Source of the DNA: Salipiger pentaromativorans
GTDB taxonomy: Bacteria > Pseudomonadota > Alphaproteobacteria > Rhodobacterales > Rhodobacteraceae
DNA length: 64,000 nucleotides
NCBI RefSeq assembly: GCF_024721115.1
Contig: NZ_JAMDHK010000009.1
Coordinates: 1-64,000 of the forward strand
Direction of reading: 5' to 3'
This document shows positions 1 through 7,713 of this stretch, piece by piece. Under the pieces are notes generated by a model. It had not been told where the DNA came from. It was given only the letters and a program-made list of their open reading frames with translations, and did no database searches. A program made the translations under genes and the position numbers. Every line of letters starts with the position of its first letter. Position 1 is the first letter of the stretch.

Positions 1-114
1 GAGCCCAAAATCGGTCCCTGTATGCTAAATCAAAGCCCGATTGCATGGAAATCGGCACAGCCAAAACGGTAGATCAGACGTTCCCTAAGGCATGTTTGGT
101 TAATGTGGAGCTCT

Positions 115-345
115 ATGACTTTGGCCGCAGCATCCATTGCATTGAGCTATGTTGTTTCAGGAATGTTGGTTGAAATGGCTCCGCAGATATTCTCTGTTGA
201 ATTCGACACTTCGAAATCGTTTGGCAATCAGAATTTCGGCAGCGCACCAATGGCAGGCCTCCAGGTCATCTCTGGACTACAGTTCTTGGCTTTTCTAATG
301 TCCATTGTCGCTGGCGCTGTCTTTGTTGCAATAAACAGAAGATGA
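115..345 (+). CDS. Small two-helix membrane protein, unknown function
   Basis: About 76 residues with a hydrophobic stretch at each end (roughly residues 2-20 and 50-72) and a polar middle, so probably a two-pass inner-membrane protein. I chose the ATG at 115 because a GGAG sits 4 bases upstream; an in-frame ATG at 103 would add four residues but has only a distant AAGG. It lies 9 bases before the Tat-signal gene on the same strand, so the two are probably co-transcribed. Base composition is clearly AT-richer than the rest of the window, which suggests acquired DNA. I do not recognise the family. Confidence 0.5.
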   Translation: MTLAAASIALSYVVSGMLVEMAPQIFSVEFDTSKSFGNQNFGSAPMAGLQVISGLQFLAFLMSIVAGAVFVAINRR

Positions 346-354
346 GAAGGATTT

Positions 355-975
355 ATGATGATTTGTCGACGCGATTTCATCAAAAAAACACTTGTTTCTT
401 CAACGGCTCTGCTAATCACACAACTTCCCTTCACTGTAGAAGCCCAGAATACCGACGAATACCAGGGTATCTTGTTCAACGGTCGCGTTGATGGCGGGGG
501 AGATGAATTCATCTTCCTTCGTAACCTTTCCTGGCAGTTTATTCAAATTCGAAGCCTACTGGGTGGGCCATTTGAATATGAGAATCAGCCTTTTTGGTCG
601 AGTGGGGCCAGAACGGCATGGGATGCATCGTTTTCTCCCTTTTTGGGGAGAGATGGTCGAAACATGTTGTTCGCTGATCAGTCCTCAAAGTTTGAAGCAA
701 TGACAGCTGATCGTATGGATTTTACTAAGTCAGAGTTTGGCCAATCTTTGGCGGCCGCGCTTCAAGAAACCTATTTAGGCCAGAAAGAAGCTTTCACCGA
801 ATGGTGTTCTGAGGCTGGTATCTCAACCAACGGCAGGTTGTTTAATGGCATAGTCTCTGCGCAAGCGCTATTTGCCGTTCAATTTGCTACATACAATGAG
901 GCAAAAATGCTGAATGCAGGCGGAATTAGTTTCTTTGACAATTTCACTTGGGTCTGGCCCTTTTGCAGCGGGTAA
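355..975 (+). CDS. Hypothetical protein with twin-arginine-type signal
   Basis: 206 residues. The N terminus has RRDF at residues 5-8 followed by KK and a hydrophobic run ending in an alanine-containing site near residue 30 (VEAQ), the layout of a Tat signal peptide; export to the periplasm is inferred. The mature part is rich in aromatic residues and has no catalytic motif I recognise. An AAGGA precedes the ATG at 355. It follows the small membrane protein with 9 bases between, suggesting a two-gene unit. Codon use and AT content differ from the housekeeping genes downstream. Confidence 0.6.
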   Translation: MMICRRDFIKKTLVSSTALLITQLPFTVEAQNTDEYQGILFNGRVDGGGDEFIFLRNLSWQFIQIRSLLGGPFEYENQPFWSSGARTAWDASFSPFLGRDGRNMLFADQSSKFEAMTADRMDFTKSEFGQSLAAALQETYLGQKEAFTEWCSEAGISTNGRLFNGIVSAQALFAVQFATYNEAKMLNAGGISFFDNFTWVWPFCSG

Positions 976-1275
976 AATCTAGCGGCATTTACAATGGCAA
1001 TACCATCAAACCACCGCTGGATCGCAGTGGGCAAGGTCGAATTCCGAAATTGCAAGAATGCACCGCGCCAAACCTAATTGACATAGTGAACCCTACCCCC
1101 CGGCGCCACCGAAAGCGGCCATTGATTACGGCAGTTCGAACGGCAACTTCGTCCGCATACCGTCACTTGCGCAGAATGCCGCGAACCGCAACACACCTCC
1201 CCGCCACCTTCCACAATGCGCAATAGCCACTCGCGCGCAGGGACCCGGCGACACCCGCGTGCCGCCGGGCATAGC
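976..1275. other. Intergenic stretch between converging genes
   Basis: About 300 bases between the Tat-signal gene on plus and ribH on minus. An open frame from 948 to 1226 has no ribosome-binding site and no recognisable protein features. I see no RNA gene and no clear terminator. Composition moves from AT-richer to GC-rich along this stretch, so it may contain the right boundary of the accessory patch. Confidence 0.4.
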
Positions 1276-1710
1276 TTACGCAGCAAGCACCGCGCGCGAC
1301 TGCCGCAGCTTCAGAGCCGCTTCGGCGGCTTCCCGTCCTTTGACGACGAAATGCTCGCGATAAATCGCCGTATGATGTTCGGTCTCCTGAAACTGATGCG
1401 GGGTCAGCGAAACGGAGAGAACCGGGACCCCGGTTTCAAGCCCGGCCTGCATCAGCCCGTTGACAACGGCCTGCGCGACGAAGTCGTGGCGATAGATACC
1501 CCCGTCCACCACGAAGGCGGCGGCGATGACGGCGTCGTATCGTCCGGTCTTTGCCAGATCGCGCGCCAGCAGCGGCATCTCGAAAGCGCCGGGAACGTCG
1601 AAAACCTCGACAGCCTCTTCCGGCACCTTCTGAAGAAATCCGACCAGCGCCTGGTCGACAATATCGGCATGCCAGCCAGCTTTGACAAAGGCATAACGGG
1701 TGTGTGTCAT
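1276..1710 (-). CDS. ribH: 6,7-dimethyl-8-ribityllumazine synthase, type II (RibH2-like)
   Basis: 144 residues. Lumazine synthase condenses the ribityl-aminouracil with 3,4-dihydroxybutanone phosphate, the penultimate step of riboflavin synthesis, in the cytosol. The sequence has GWHADIVD at 12-19, DVPGAFEMP at 38-46 and VVDGGIYRHDF at 67-77. These match type II enzymes of Brucella and Mesorhizobium more closely than the housekeeping type I enzyme, so a second ribH probably exists elsewhere. The ATG at 1710 has AAGGAG six bases upstream. An in-frame opening continues upstream but runs through the FMN riboswitch. Expression is expected to fall when FMN is abundant. Confidence 0.93.
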   Translation of the reverse strand: MTHTRYAFVKAGWHADIVDQALVGFLQKVPEEAVEVFDVPGAFEMPLLARDLAKTGRYDAVIAAAFVVDGGIYRHDFVAQAVVNGLMQAGLETGVPVLSVSLTPHQFQETEHHTAIYREHFVVKGREAAEAALKLRQSRAVLAA

Positions 1711-1761
1711 CGTGATCTCCTTTCGTAACGACACGTCACCCAAGGCGATCACATGCGCTAT

Positions 1762-1780
1762 GCCCGGCGGCAGGCCGGGC
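1762..1780 (-). other. GC-rich hairpin in the ribH leader (possible expression platform)
   Basis: A perfect 7-bp stem (GCCCGGC/GCCGGGC) with a 5-base loop lies between the riboswitch aptamer and the ribH start. No T-run follows it on the minus strand, so it does not look like a simple intrinsic terminator. It could be part of the switching structure or act with Rho; this is inference. Confidence 0.4.
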
Positions 1781-1788
1781 ACAGGCGT

Positions 1789-1940
1789 GGTCTCTTTCAT
1801 CCGGACTATGACCGTCGGCCCAGGATTCTCACCTGATCTGCTGACCCCCGACTCCAGAGAGCCGAGGCGCTCGCGGGCTTGCACCTTCGGGTGCTTACCG
1901 CCGGTGGGGAATTTCACCCCGCCCTGAGAACGCCGCGACC
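1789..1940 (-). promoter_or_regulatory. FMN riboswitch (RFN element) upstream of ribH
   Basis: Read on the minus strand, this segment carries the conserved RFN blocks in order: CAGGGCGGGGTGAAATTCCC, then ACCGGCGGTAAG, then AGCCCGCGAGCG, then GTCAGCAGATCAGGTGAGA, and finally GACGGTCATAGTCCGGATG closing with AGAGACC. These are the hallmark segments of the six-helix FMN aptamer. It ends about 80 bases before the ribH start, so it should control ribH in cis. The outer arms pair GGTCGCGGCG-side bases with the AGAGACC end; exact limits are approximate. Confidence 0.96.
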
Positions 1941-2045
1941 TTAATCGCTGCGCGTGGTACTGCGCAAGCGCCCGTCGCTGTGCCGGGGCGGTTGAATCCC
2001 GGCGGACAAAGGCAGACATAAGGGCGGACGATCAAGGAGACGCTC

Positions 2046-2624
2046 ATGCCCAGCCCGAACCCGGCCGCGATGGACTTTCTGCTGACCCGGCGTTCGCGCC
2101 CGGCCAAGACGCTGACAGGCCCGGCGCCGGATCGCGACGCGCTCATTCCCATCCTGACCGCCGCCGCGCGCAGCCCCGATCACGGCAAGCTCGAACCCTG
2201 GCGCTTTGTCGTTCTGGAAGGCGCGGCGCTCGACCGGCTGGCCGCGGCGGCGCTGGCCCGTGGCGCCGCGCTCGGGCTGGCTCCGGAGACCGCCGAGAAG
2301 GGCCGCCGGCAGTTCGCCGACAGCCCGCTCTGCGTGGCGGTGGTGGAATCGCCCAAGGACAGCCCCAAGGTGCCGGCCATCGAACAGACCTATTCCGCCG
2401 GTGCCGTCTGCCTCGCGCTGCTCAACGCCGCGCTGGCCAGCGGCTGGGGCGCGAACTGGCTGACCGGCTGGATCTCGGAGGACAGGAGTTTTGTCGAGAC
2501 CGAGCTGGGCCTCGCCGCTCACGAACGTATCGCGGGATTCCTGCATCTCGGCACCGAAACCGTCGCTCCGCCCGACCGGCCACGCCCGGACATCGCGGCG
2601 ATCACCGAATGGGTGACGGCATGA
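2046..2624 (+). CDS. Nitroreductase family protein (YdjA-like)
   Basis: 192 residues, the usual length for the small FMN-dependent nitroreductases. It has the RRSRP start of the flavin-binding region, AARSPDHGKLEPWRFVV (about residues 39-55) and GWGANWLTGW (about 136-145), all typical of the YdjA branch. It likely reduces an electron-poor substrate with NAD(P)H; the substrate is unknown. AAGGAG precedes the ATG at 2046. It is transcribed divergently from the FMN-riboswitch-controlled ribH. The next gene overlaps its stop (ATGA), so the two are probably one operon. Confidence 0.88.
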   Translation: MPSPNPAAMDFLLTRRSRPAKTLTGPAPDRDALIPILTAAARSPDHGKLEPWRFVVLEGAALDRLAAAALARGAALGLAPETAEKGRRQFADSPLCVAVVESPKDSPKVPAIEQTYSAGAVCLALLNAALASGWGANWLTGWISEDRSFVETELGLAAHERIAGFLHLGTETVAPPDRPRPDIAAITEWVTA

Positions 2625-3322
2625 TCCCGGCGGCCTTCCTCGCCGCGCTCGGCCAGATCGGCGATGCGCGCTTTCGCGGGGTGCTGCTGAAAGGGCTGGG
2701 CCTTACCATCGGTATCTTCGTGGCCTTCTACGCGGTTTTCGTCTGGGTCGTGGGCTGGCTGGTCGGCGATAGCGTGACCCTGCCCTGGATCGGCACGGTG
2801 GGCTGGGTCGATAACGTCATAAGCTGGGGCGCGGTGCCGCTGATGCTGCTGCTTTCGGTCGTGCTGATGGTGCCCGTGGCCTCTGCGATCACGTCGTTCT
2901 TTCTGGAAGACGTGGCGCAGGCGGTGGAGGACAAGCATTATCCCGGCCTCGGGCCCGCGATGCAGGTGCCGCTGGCCGATGCGTTGCGCGATACTCTCAG
3001 CTTTCTCGGGGTGCTGATCGGCGCCAATATCGTGGCGCTGGTGCTTTACATCTTCCTCGCCCCGTTTGCGCCCTTCATCTTCTGGGGCCTGAACGGGTTC
3101 CTTCTGGGCCGCGAATATTTCACCCTGGCGGCCATGCGTCGGGTCGGGCGCGAGGGCGCCGCGCAGCTGCGCAAACGCCATTTTGCGACGATCTGGGTGG
3201 CGGGCGTGCTGATGGCGCTGCCGCTTTCGCTGCCGCTGGTGAACCTGATTATCCCGATTCTGGGCGCCGCCACCTTCACCCATCTCTTCCACCGGCTTCA
3301 GGCGCGCAGCGCCCGCGCCTGA
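2621..3322 (+). CDS. EI24 domain membrane protein
   Basis: About 233 residues with four or more hydrophobic segments (near 20-45, 70-95, 125-155, 185-215). The arrangement, including ITSFFLEDVAQAVEDKHYPGL and FWGLNGFLLGREYF, matches the EI24/CysZ-type family of inner-membrane proteins. CysZ members move sulfate, but here the cargo is unknown. I chose ATG at 2621, which overlaps the nitroreductase stop as ATGA; an ATG at 2609 would add four residues. It converges on the DUF1467 gene with 14 bases between them. Confidence 0.82.
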   Translation: MIPAAFLAALGQIGDARFRGVLLKGLGLTIGIFVAFYAVFVWVVGWLVGDSVTLPWIGTVGWVDNVISWGAVPLMLLLSVVLMVPVASAITSFFLEDVAQAVEDKHYPGLGPAMQVPLADALRDTLSFLGVLIGANIVALVLYIFLAPFAPFIFWGLNGFLLGREYFTLAAMRRVGREGAAQLRKRHFATIWVAGVLMALPLSLPLVNLIIPILGAATFTHLFHRLQARSARA

Positions 3323-3336
3323 AGCGGTCGGCCGGG

Positions 3337-3633
3337 TTACTCCCCTATGTGCCCCTGCGCGGGGCCCATGCGGTTGAACATCCAGCCGTCGATGTCGCGC
3401 ACGCTGATCATGCCGGAGATGATCACCCCGGCGATGATCACCCAGAGCACGAATGCGATCCCGGTGGTGATCCAGGCCTTGCGCTTGAGATTGTGCACCT
3501 CGGGGCTGCCCGCATGGGTGCCCTCGACCACCTCGCCACGATCCCCCTGCGTTTCCAGCCGGAAGGGGATGACAACGAGAAAGGTCATGAACCAGATGAC
3601 GGCAAAAAGCACGATCGCCGATGTGATCGCCAT
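3337..3633 (-). CDS. DUF1467 family membrane protein
   Basis: 98 residues with two transmembrane segments (about 3-23 and 53-75). The pattern FAVIWFMTFLVVIPFRLETQGD, then VPG/GSP, then KAWITTG, is the DUF1467 signature. Function is unknown. GGGAGG lies 6 bases before the ATG at 3633. It starts 29 bases after mce on the same strand, and the mce-DUF1467 pairing is, to my knowledge, common in Rhodobacterales, so they are probably co-transcribed. Confidence 0.88.
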   Translation of the reverse strand: MAITSAIVLFAVIWFMTFLVVIPFRLETQGDRGEVVEGTHAGSPEVHNLKRKAWITTGIAFVLWVIIAGVIISGMISVRDIDGWMFNRMGPAQGHIGE

Positions 3634-3662
3634 GGTGACCTCCCTTTCGGTCCGAACCTAGT

Positions 3663-4067
3663 TCAGACCTGTTCCAGTTCCACCAGCGTGCCCTGGAAAT
3701 CCTTCGGATGCAGGAACAGCACCGGCTTGCCATGGGCGCCGATCTTGGGCTCGCCGGTGCCCAGCACGCGGGCGCCCGAGGCCTTCAGGTGATCGCGGGC
3801 GGCGAGGATGTCGTCCACCTCGTAGCAGACATGGTGAATGCCGCCCGAGGGGTTCTTTTCCAGAAACCCCGCGATGGGAGAGTTCTCGCCCAGCGGATAG
3901 AGAAGCTCGATCTTGGTGTTCGGCAGTTCGATGAAGATCACCGTCACGCCGTGATCGGGTTCGTCCTGCGGCGCGCCGACCTTGGCGCCCAGCGTGTTGC
4001 GGTATTGCGCCGCCGCGGCCTCGAGGTCGGGCACGGCGATGGCGACGTGGTTCAGGCGACCGATCAT
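3663..4067 (-). CDS. mce: Methylmalonyl-CoA epimerase
   Basis: 134 residues, typical length. It interconverts (2R)- and (2S)-methylmalonyl-CoA in propionyl-CoA breakdown and in the ethylmalonyl-CoA pathway. It shows the vicinal-oxygen-chelate fold pattern: LNHVAIAVPDLEAAAAQY at 5-22, IELLYPLGENSPIAGFL in the middle, GIHHVCYEVDD with a metal-binding histidine, and KPVLFLHPKDFQGTLVELEQ at the C terminus carrying the glutamate ligand. AGGGAG precedes the ATG at 4067. It is first in an apparent two-gene unit with DUF1467. Confidence 0.95.
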   Translation of the reverse strand: MIGRLNHVAIAVPDLEAAAAQYRNTLGAKVGAPQDEPDHGVTVIFIELPNTKIELLYPLGENSPIAGFLEKNPSGGIHHVCYEVDDILAARDHLKASGARVLGTGEPKIGAHGKPVLFLHPKDFQGTLVELEQV

Positions 4068-4199
4068 ATCATTCTCCCTTGGGTGCTGTCTGGCTTCGCT
4101 TATCGCCCGTGCGCGCCCGTTTTCGCAAGATGGTGCGAGCGTTAACCAGCCGTTAGGGACAAAGCGGAATGCTGCGGTCGGAGCCCTATGGAGGACAAG

Positions 4200-4916
4200 A
4201 TGACCGACTCGGATGGATTCACCGCGATCCCGCGCCCCACTGCCACGCGGCCCCTGCTGGGGATGACCGTTCTCGTGGTCGAGGACAGCCGCTTTGCCTG
4301 CGACGCGATGCGCCTGCTCTGTCTGCGCAGCGGTGCGCGGATTCGCCGGGCGGATTGCCTGCAATCGGCGCGGCGGCACCTGATGGTGTACCGGCCTACG
4401 GTGGCCATCGTCGATCTTGGCCTGCCCGACGGATCGGGGGCCGAGCTGATCTCGGAACTGGCAACGACCCTGCCACGGGTTTCGGTGATCCTGGGCACCA
4501 GCGGCGACAATTTCGCCGAGGATGTGGCCTTTGCGGCGGGGGCGGACGGCTTTCTTGCCAAACCGGTCGAGAGCATTCTTACCTTCCAGAACGAAATCAT
4601 CGCGGCGCTGCCGGAAGAGCGGCAGCCGAAGGGGCTGCGCATGGTCTCCGACGACCCGATCCGCCCCGACCCGCTGGCCTATCGTGACGACATGGCGCAT
4701 GCGGCGGATGTCCTGGGCGACGACGGCGACGAACGGATGCTGGATTACGTCACCCATTTCCTGCGCGGCGTGGCCCATAGCGCCGGCGACCATGTGCTTC
4801 AGGCCGCCGCCGAAGGGCTGGCTGAGACCCGCGCCGAAGGCCGGCCGACCAAGGCCGACATCGCCCGGGTCGCCGGGCTTGTGCAGGATCGGTTGGCCGA
4901 CCGGGTGGCGATCTAG
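4200..4916 (+). CDS. Response regulator with receiver domain and unknown C-terminal domain
   Basis: 238 residues from the ATG at 4200, chosen because GGAGG lies 5 bases upstream; that GGAGG falls inside the coding part of the alternative ATG at 4188. The receiver domain (about 22-135) keeps the acidic pair E28/D29, the phospho-acceptor D72 in IVDLGLPDGSG, the T100/S101 position and K121 in AKPVE. The C-terminal part (about 150-238) is helical, with no recognised DNA-binding or enzymatic motif. No histidine kinase is adjacent, so its partner lies elsewhere. The output is unknown. Confidence 0.85.
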   Translation: MTDSDGFTAIPRPTATRPLLGMTVLVVEDSRFACDAMRLLCLRSGARIRRADCLQSARRHLMVYRPTVAIVDLGLPDGSGAELISELATTLPRVSVILGTSGDNFAEDVAFAAGADGFLAKPVESILTFQNEIIAALPEERQPKGLRMVSDDPIRPDPLAYRDDMAHAADVLGDDGDERMLDYVTHFLRGVAHSAGDHVLQAAAEGLAETRAEGRPTKADIARVAGLVQDRLADRVAI

Positions 4917-4950
4917 GTGCCCTCTGAGCGCGCGCTGCGTTCTGGGCGGC

Positions 4951-6186
4951 TCAAAGCAGCAGGCGCGGATCGCCGCCCAGTTCGACACCGGGAAAGACAT
5001 CGCGTTCGATGGTGCCGCGGTCGAGCCCGAACAGCCCGTTGATGAGCCAGCCCGCATGGGCGCGCAGATCGCGGGTCGGCATCAGGTCGCGCCGGTTGTA
5101 GAGCGAGGCTTCGTCGAGCCCGGGCCACTCCGTCACCACGCGCCCGCCCCGGATCGCGCCACCGGCAAGCACCATCGCGCCACCGGTTCCGTGATCGGTG
5201 CCCTGCGTGCCGTTGATCCGCACCGTGCGCCCGAATTCCGTCATCGCCACCACGGCGGTGTTCTGCCAGACCGGCCCGCCCAGCTCTTCGCGCAGGCTCA
5301 GGATCGCGTCCGTCAGGCGGCGCAGCGAGCGGGTCAGATAGACCCCCTGCCGTTCATGCGTGTCCCAACCGTTGATCGAGAAGGCCGCGATGCGCGAGGG
5401 TCCGCGAAGCTGGCGGCCGACAAATTGGGCGATGCGCGCCTCGCCGGTCTCGCCCCGTCTGGAGTTCAGCTCCTTTGCCATCATGGCGTCCATCTCGGCG
5501 GGGGCCATGGTGCTGGCCACCGCATCGCCGTCGTTGTCGGCGATCTGAAGCGCCTGCGCCATCGCGGCGGCGAAGACGGGATCGTCCTGCATCACAAGCT
5601 CCGCCAGGCGGATTGCCTGCGGGCTCAGCGCCAGATCCGATTCCGGCGTCCAGCGCGAGACCGGCGCCGGGCCGTTCAGCAGCTTGAGCGTGTCGCGCCC
5701 CACTGCATAGGCGGTTTCCGTCCCGATCCCGGGGTAATGTCGCAACATCCGGTTGAGCCAGCCGTCGCGGCTGAGCCCGTGGCTCAGATCCGTGATTCCG
5801 GCCTCGAGCAGATCCTGCCCGTCGAAATGGCTGCGCTTGTCGCGATAAGGGGTCGAGACCGCGTGCACAAACCCCAGTTGCCCCTGCGACCAGAGCGGCA
5901 GAAGCGGTTTCAGCGCGGGATGCAGCGCATAGAACCCGTCGAGGTCGGCGGGCCCGTCCTCGGTCCCCAGCGCGGGCCGGCCGCGCAGCGCGGTCCAGGC
6001 CGGATCGCCATAGGGCATCACCGCGCCGAGCCCGTCCATGGCGCCGCGCAGGATGATCACGATCAGCCGGTTTTCGCCCGGCGCCGCGGCAAGGGTCACC
6101 GGGGTGACCAGCGGGCTGGCCGCCAGCGAGCAGCCGATGGCGGCAGAGCGGGTCAGAAAGGCGCGGCGCGAAAGATCCTGAGCCAT
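4951..6186 (-). CDS. DUF1501 domain-containing protein, Tat-exported
   Basis: 411 residues. The N terminus has SRRAFL at residues 6-11 and a hydrophobic run to an AAA site near residue 35, a clear Tat signal. The body has LIVIILRGAMDGLGAVMP, YRDKRSHFDGQ, AFSINGWDTHERQG and TEFGRTVRINGTQGTDHGTGGAM, all typical of DUF1501, which belongs to the sulfatase/alkaline-phosphatase-like superfamily. The activity is unknown. The start at 6186 lies five bases after the stop of the DUF1800 gene, its usual partner, so they form an operon. Confidence 0.92.
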   Translation of the reverse strand: MAQDLSRRAFLTRSAAIGCSLAASPLVTPVTLAAAPGENRLIVIILRGAMDGLGAVMPYGDPAWTALRGRPALGTEDGPADLDGFYALHPALKPLLPLWSQGQLGFVHAVSTPYRDKRSHFDGQDLLEAGITDLSHGLSRDGWLNRMLRHYPGIGTETAYAVGRDTLKLLNGPAPVSRWTPESDLALSPQAIRLAELVMQDDPVFAAAMAQALQIADNDGDAVASTMAPAEMDAMMAKELNSRRGETGEARIAQFVGRQLRGPSRIAAFSINGWDTHERQGVYLTRSLRRLTDAILSLREELGGPVWQNTAVVAMTEFGRTVRINGTQGTDHGTGGAMVLAGGAIRGGRVVTEWPGLDEASLYNRRDLMPTRDLRAHAGWLINGLFGLDRGTIERDVFPGVELGGDPRLLL

Positions 6187-6191
6187 GGCGA

Positions 6192-7580
6192 TCACATCCT
6201 CTGGAAAGACGGAGAGGCCAGAACCAGCCCGATCCCGTCGGCGCGGCTCTCGGCCGCCTTGGCGGCTAAATGCACCGCGGGCGTGGCGCGCGGCCCCAGC
6301 GCCTGTGTCACAAAGGCCCGCGGGTCGGGCAGCTCGTCCTGTAGAAGCTGCGGTACCGTCACCGCCCATTGCAGCCGCGCCGCAAGCCCCTGGGGGGTGA
6401 TCCAGGCGCTGTCCTCTTCGGGCAGCCCGTCCGGCCCCACGGGTTTTTCCCAGACATGGCCCATCAGCACCATCGGCACATGGAACCGGCGCCGGAACAT
6501 CCCGGGTTTGAGCGACAGGAAGGTCTCGGGCGGCACCTCCAGCGCGCGCAGCGCGGAGGCGATGAAGTCGAAGGGCCGCTTCACGTTGGGGCTGCGCGTG
6601 CTCCAGGCGGCGGGATGCGCCAGCATCGCCTCATAGCCGGCCTTGAGATCCGTGCCGCTCTCCAGAAGCGCCGCCTCGATGGCGCCGGTGAGCGCCGGAT
6701 CGGGCGAATCCGATACGAAATGGGTGGCCAGTTTGCCCGCCAGATGCCGCGCCGTGGCCGGGTGGCGCGCCAGATCGCGCAGCACCGCCTCGATGTCGCT
6801 GAACCGGGGCTGCCCGCCACCGTAGCGTTTGCCCAGAACCGTCTCGGCGCCGGGTTCGGCCATATCCTTGCGGAATTGCCGCCCCACGGTGCGGTTCATC
6901 GTCAGCCCGGTCAGCAGCTCGGCGAGTTCGCGCACATCGGTCTGCGTATAGGGCCCGCCGACCCCCAGCGTGTGCAGTTCCATGATCTCGCGGGCCAGGT
7001 TCTCGTTCAGCCCCAGTTTCTTGTCGCCGCTCTGCGCACGTTTGGAATTCGGCCCGGCAGAGCGCTCCTGGTCGAGATAATGCACCATCAGCGGATGGGT
7101 GACCGCCGCGATCAGCAGATCCTCGAACTTGCCCGCGAGCCGGGGCCGGATGGCGCTTTCCACATAGGGCCCGCCCGCGCGGCGCATCACCCCGGCCTTG
7201 CCCGTCGCGGTGAAGTGATCCGCCCAGAACGCCGCCAGCCGCTCGCGAAACGGCGCGGCGGTGGTGACCCGGCGCGCAAGGCGCTGGGCCATCCAGTGAA
7301 GCTGGGCGACATTGGCCACCTTGTTGAGATCGCGGATGGCGTCGCGCGCGGCAAGCCCTTCGGGCGTGCCGCGATTCTTGCGGCGGATCTGCTGATATTT
7401 GCGCACCTCCTGCAAGCGGGTCAGGAAGGTTTCGAAACGCTCGACCGGGTGGCGCGCGGCGCTGTCGTCCGGACCGGTCAGCGTTGCCAGAAACGCAGCG
7501 GCATCCGGCGCCGGCGCAAGAGCGGGCGACAGGCCGCAGCCAAATCGGATATCGGCAAGAACGGGATCGAAGGCGGCCAT
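6192..7580 (-). CDS. DUF1800 domain-containing protein
   Basis: 462 residues. Recognisable DUF1800 blocks include FGCGLSPA near the start, FRERLAAFWADHFTATGK, LGLNENLAREIMELHTLGVGGPYTQTDVRELAELLTG and NVKRPFDFIASALRAL. The family is widespread and has no assigned reaction; it almost always sits next to DUF1501, as here. I start at 7580 because GGAGAG lies six bases upstream; an ATG at 7595 would add five residues. No signal peptide is obvious, so it may stay cytosolic or travel with the Tat-exported partner. Confidence 0.92.
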   Translation of the reverse strand: MAAFDPVLADIRFGCGLSPALAPAPDAAAFLATLTGPDDSAARHPVERFETFLTRLQEVRKYQQIRRKNRGTPEGLAARDAIRDLNKVANVAQLHWMAQRLARRVTTAAPFRERLAAFWADHFTATGKAGVMRRAGGPYVESAIRPRLAGKFEDLLIAAVTHPLMVHYLDQERSAGPNSKRAQSGDKKLGLNENLAREIMELHTLGVGGPYTQTDVRELAELLTGLTMNRTVGRQFRKDMAEPGAETVLGKRYGGGQPRFSDIEAVLRDLARHPATARHLAGKLATHFVSDSPDPALTGAIEAALLESGTDLKAGYEAMLAHPAAWSTRSPNVKRPFDFIASALRALEVPPETFLSLKPGMFRRRFHVPMVLMGHVWEKPVGPDGLPEEDSAWITPQGLAARLQWAVTVPQLLQDELPDPRAFVTQALGPRATPAVHLAAKAAESRADGIGLVLASPSFQRM

Positions 7581-7713
7581 GGGCGCTCTCCGCATGAACT
7601 CGGGCACTTGCAGGATAGCGCGAAGCCGGGCGCTTTGCAGCCACTGGCGCAAAGATGTGACTGGCAGAGCCCGCCCATCGGCGGGGCTTTGCCCAGCAGA
7701 GCGGCACATGCCC

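Noticed and set aside
1711-2019. Longer ribH start at 2019
   Set aside because: The added part lies inside the FMN riboswitch and its leader, and the internal ATG at 1710 has a proper ribosome-binding site.
4522-6636. Open frame of 704 codons on plus across the DUF1501 gene
   Set aside because: Antisense shadow of DUF1501, which has a Tat signal and clear family motifs.
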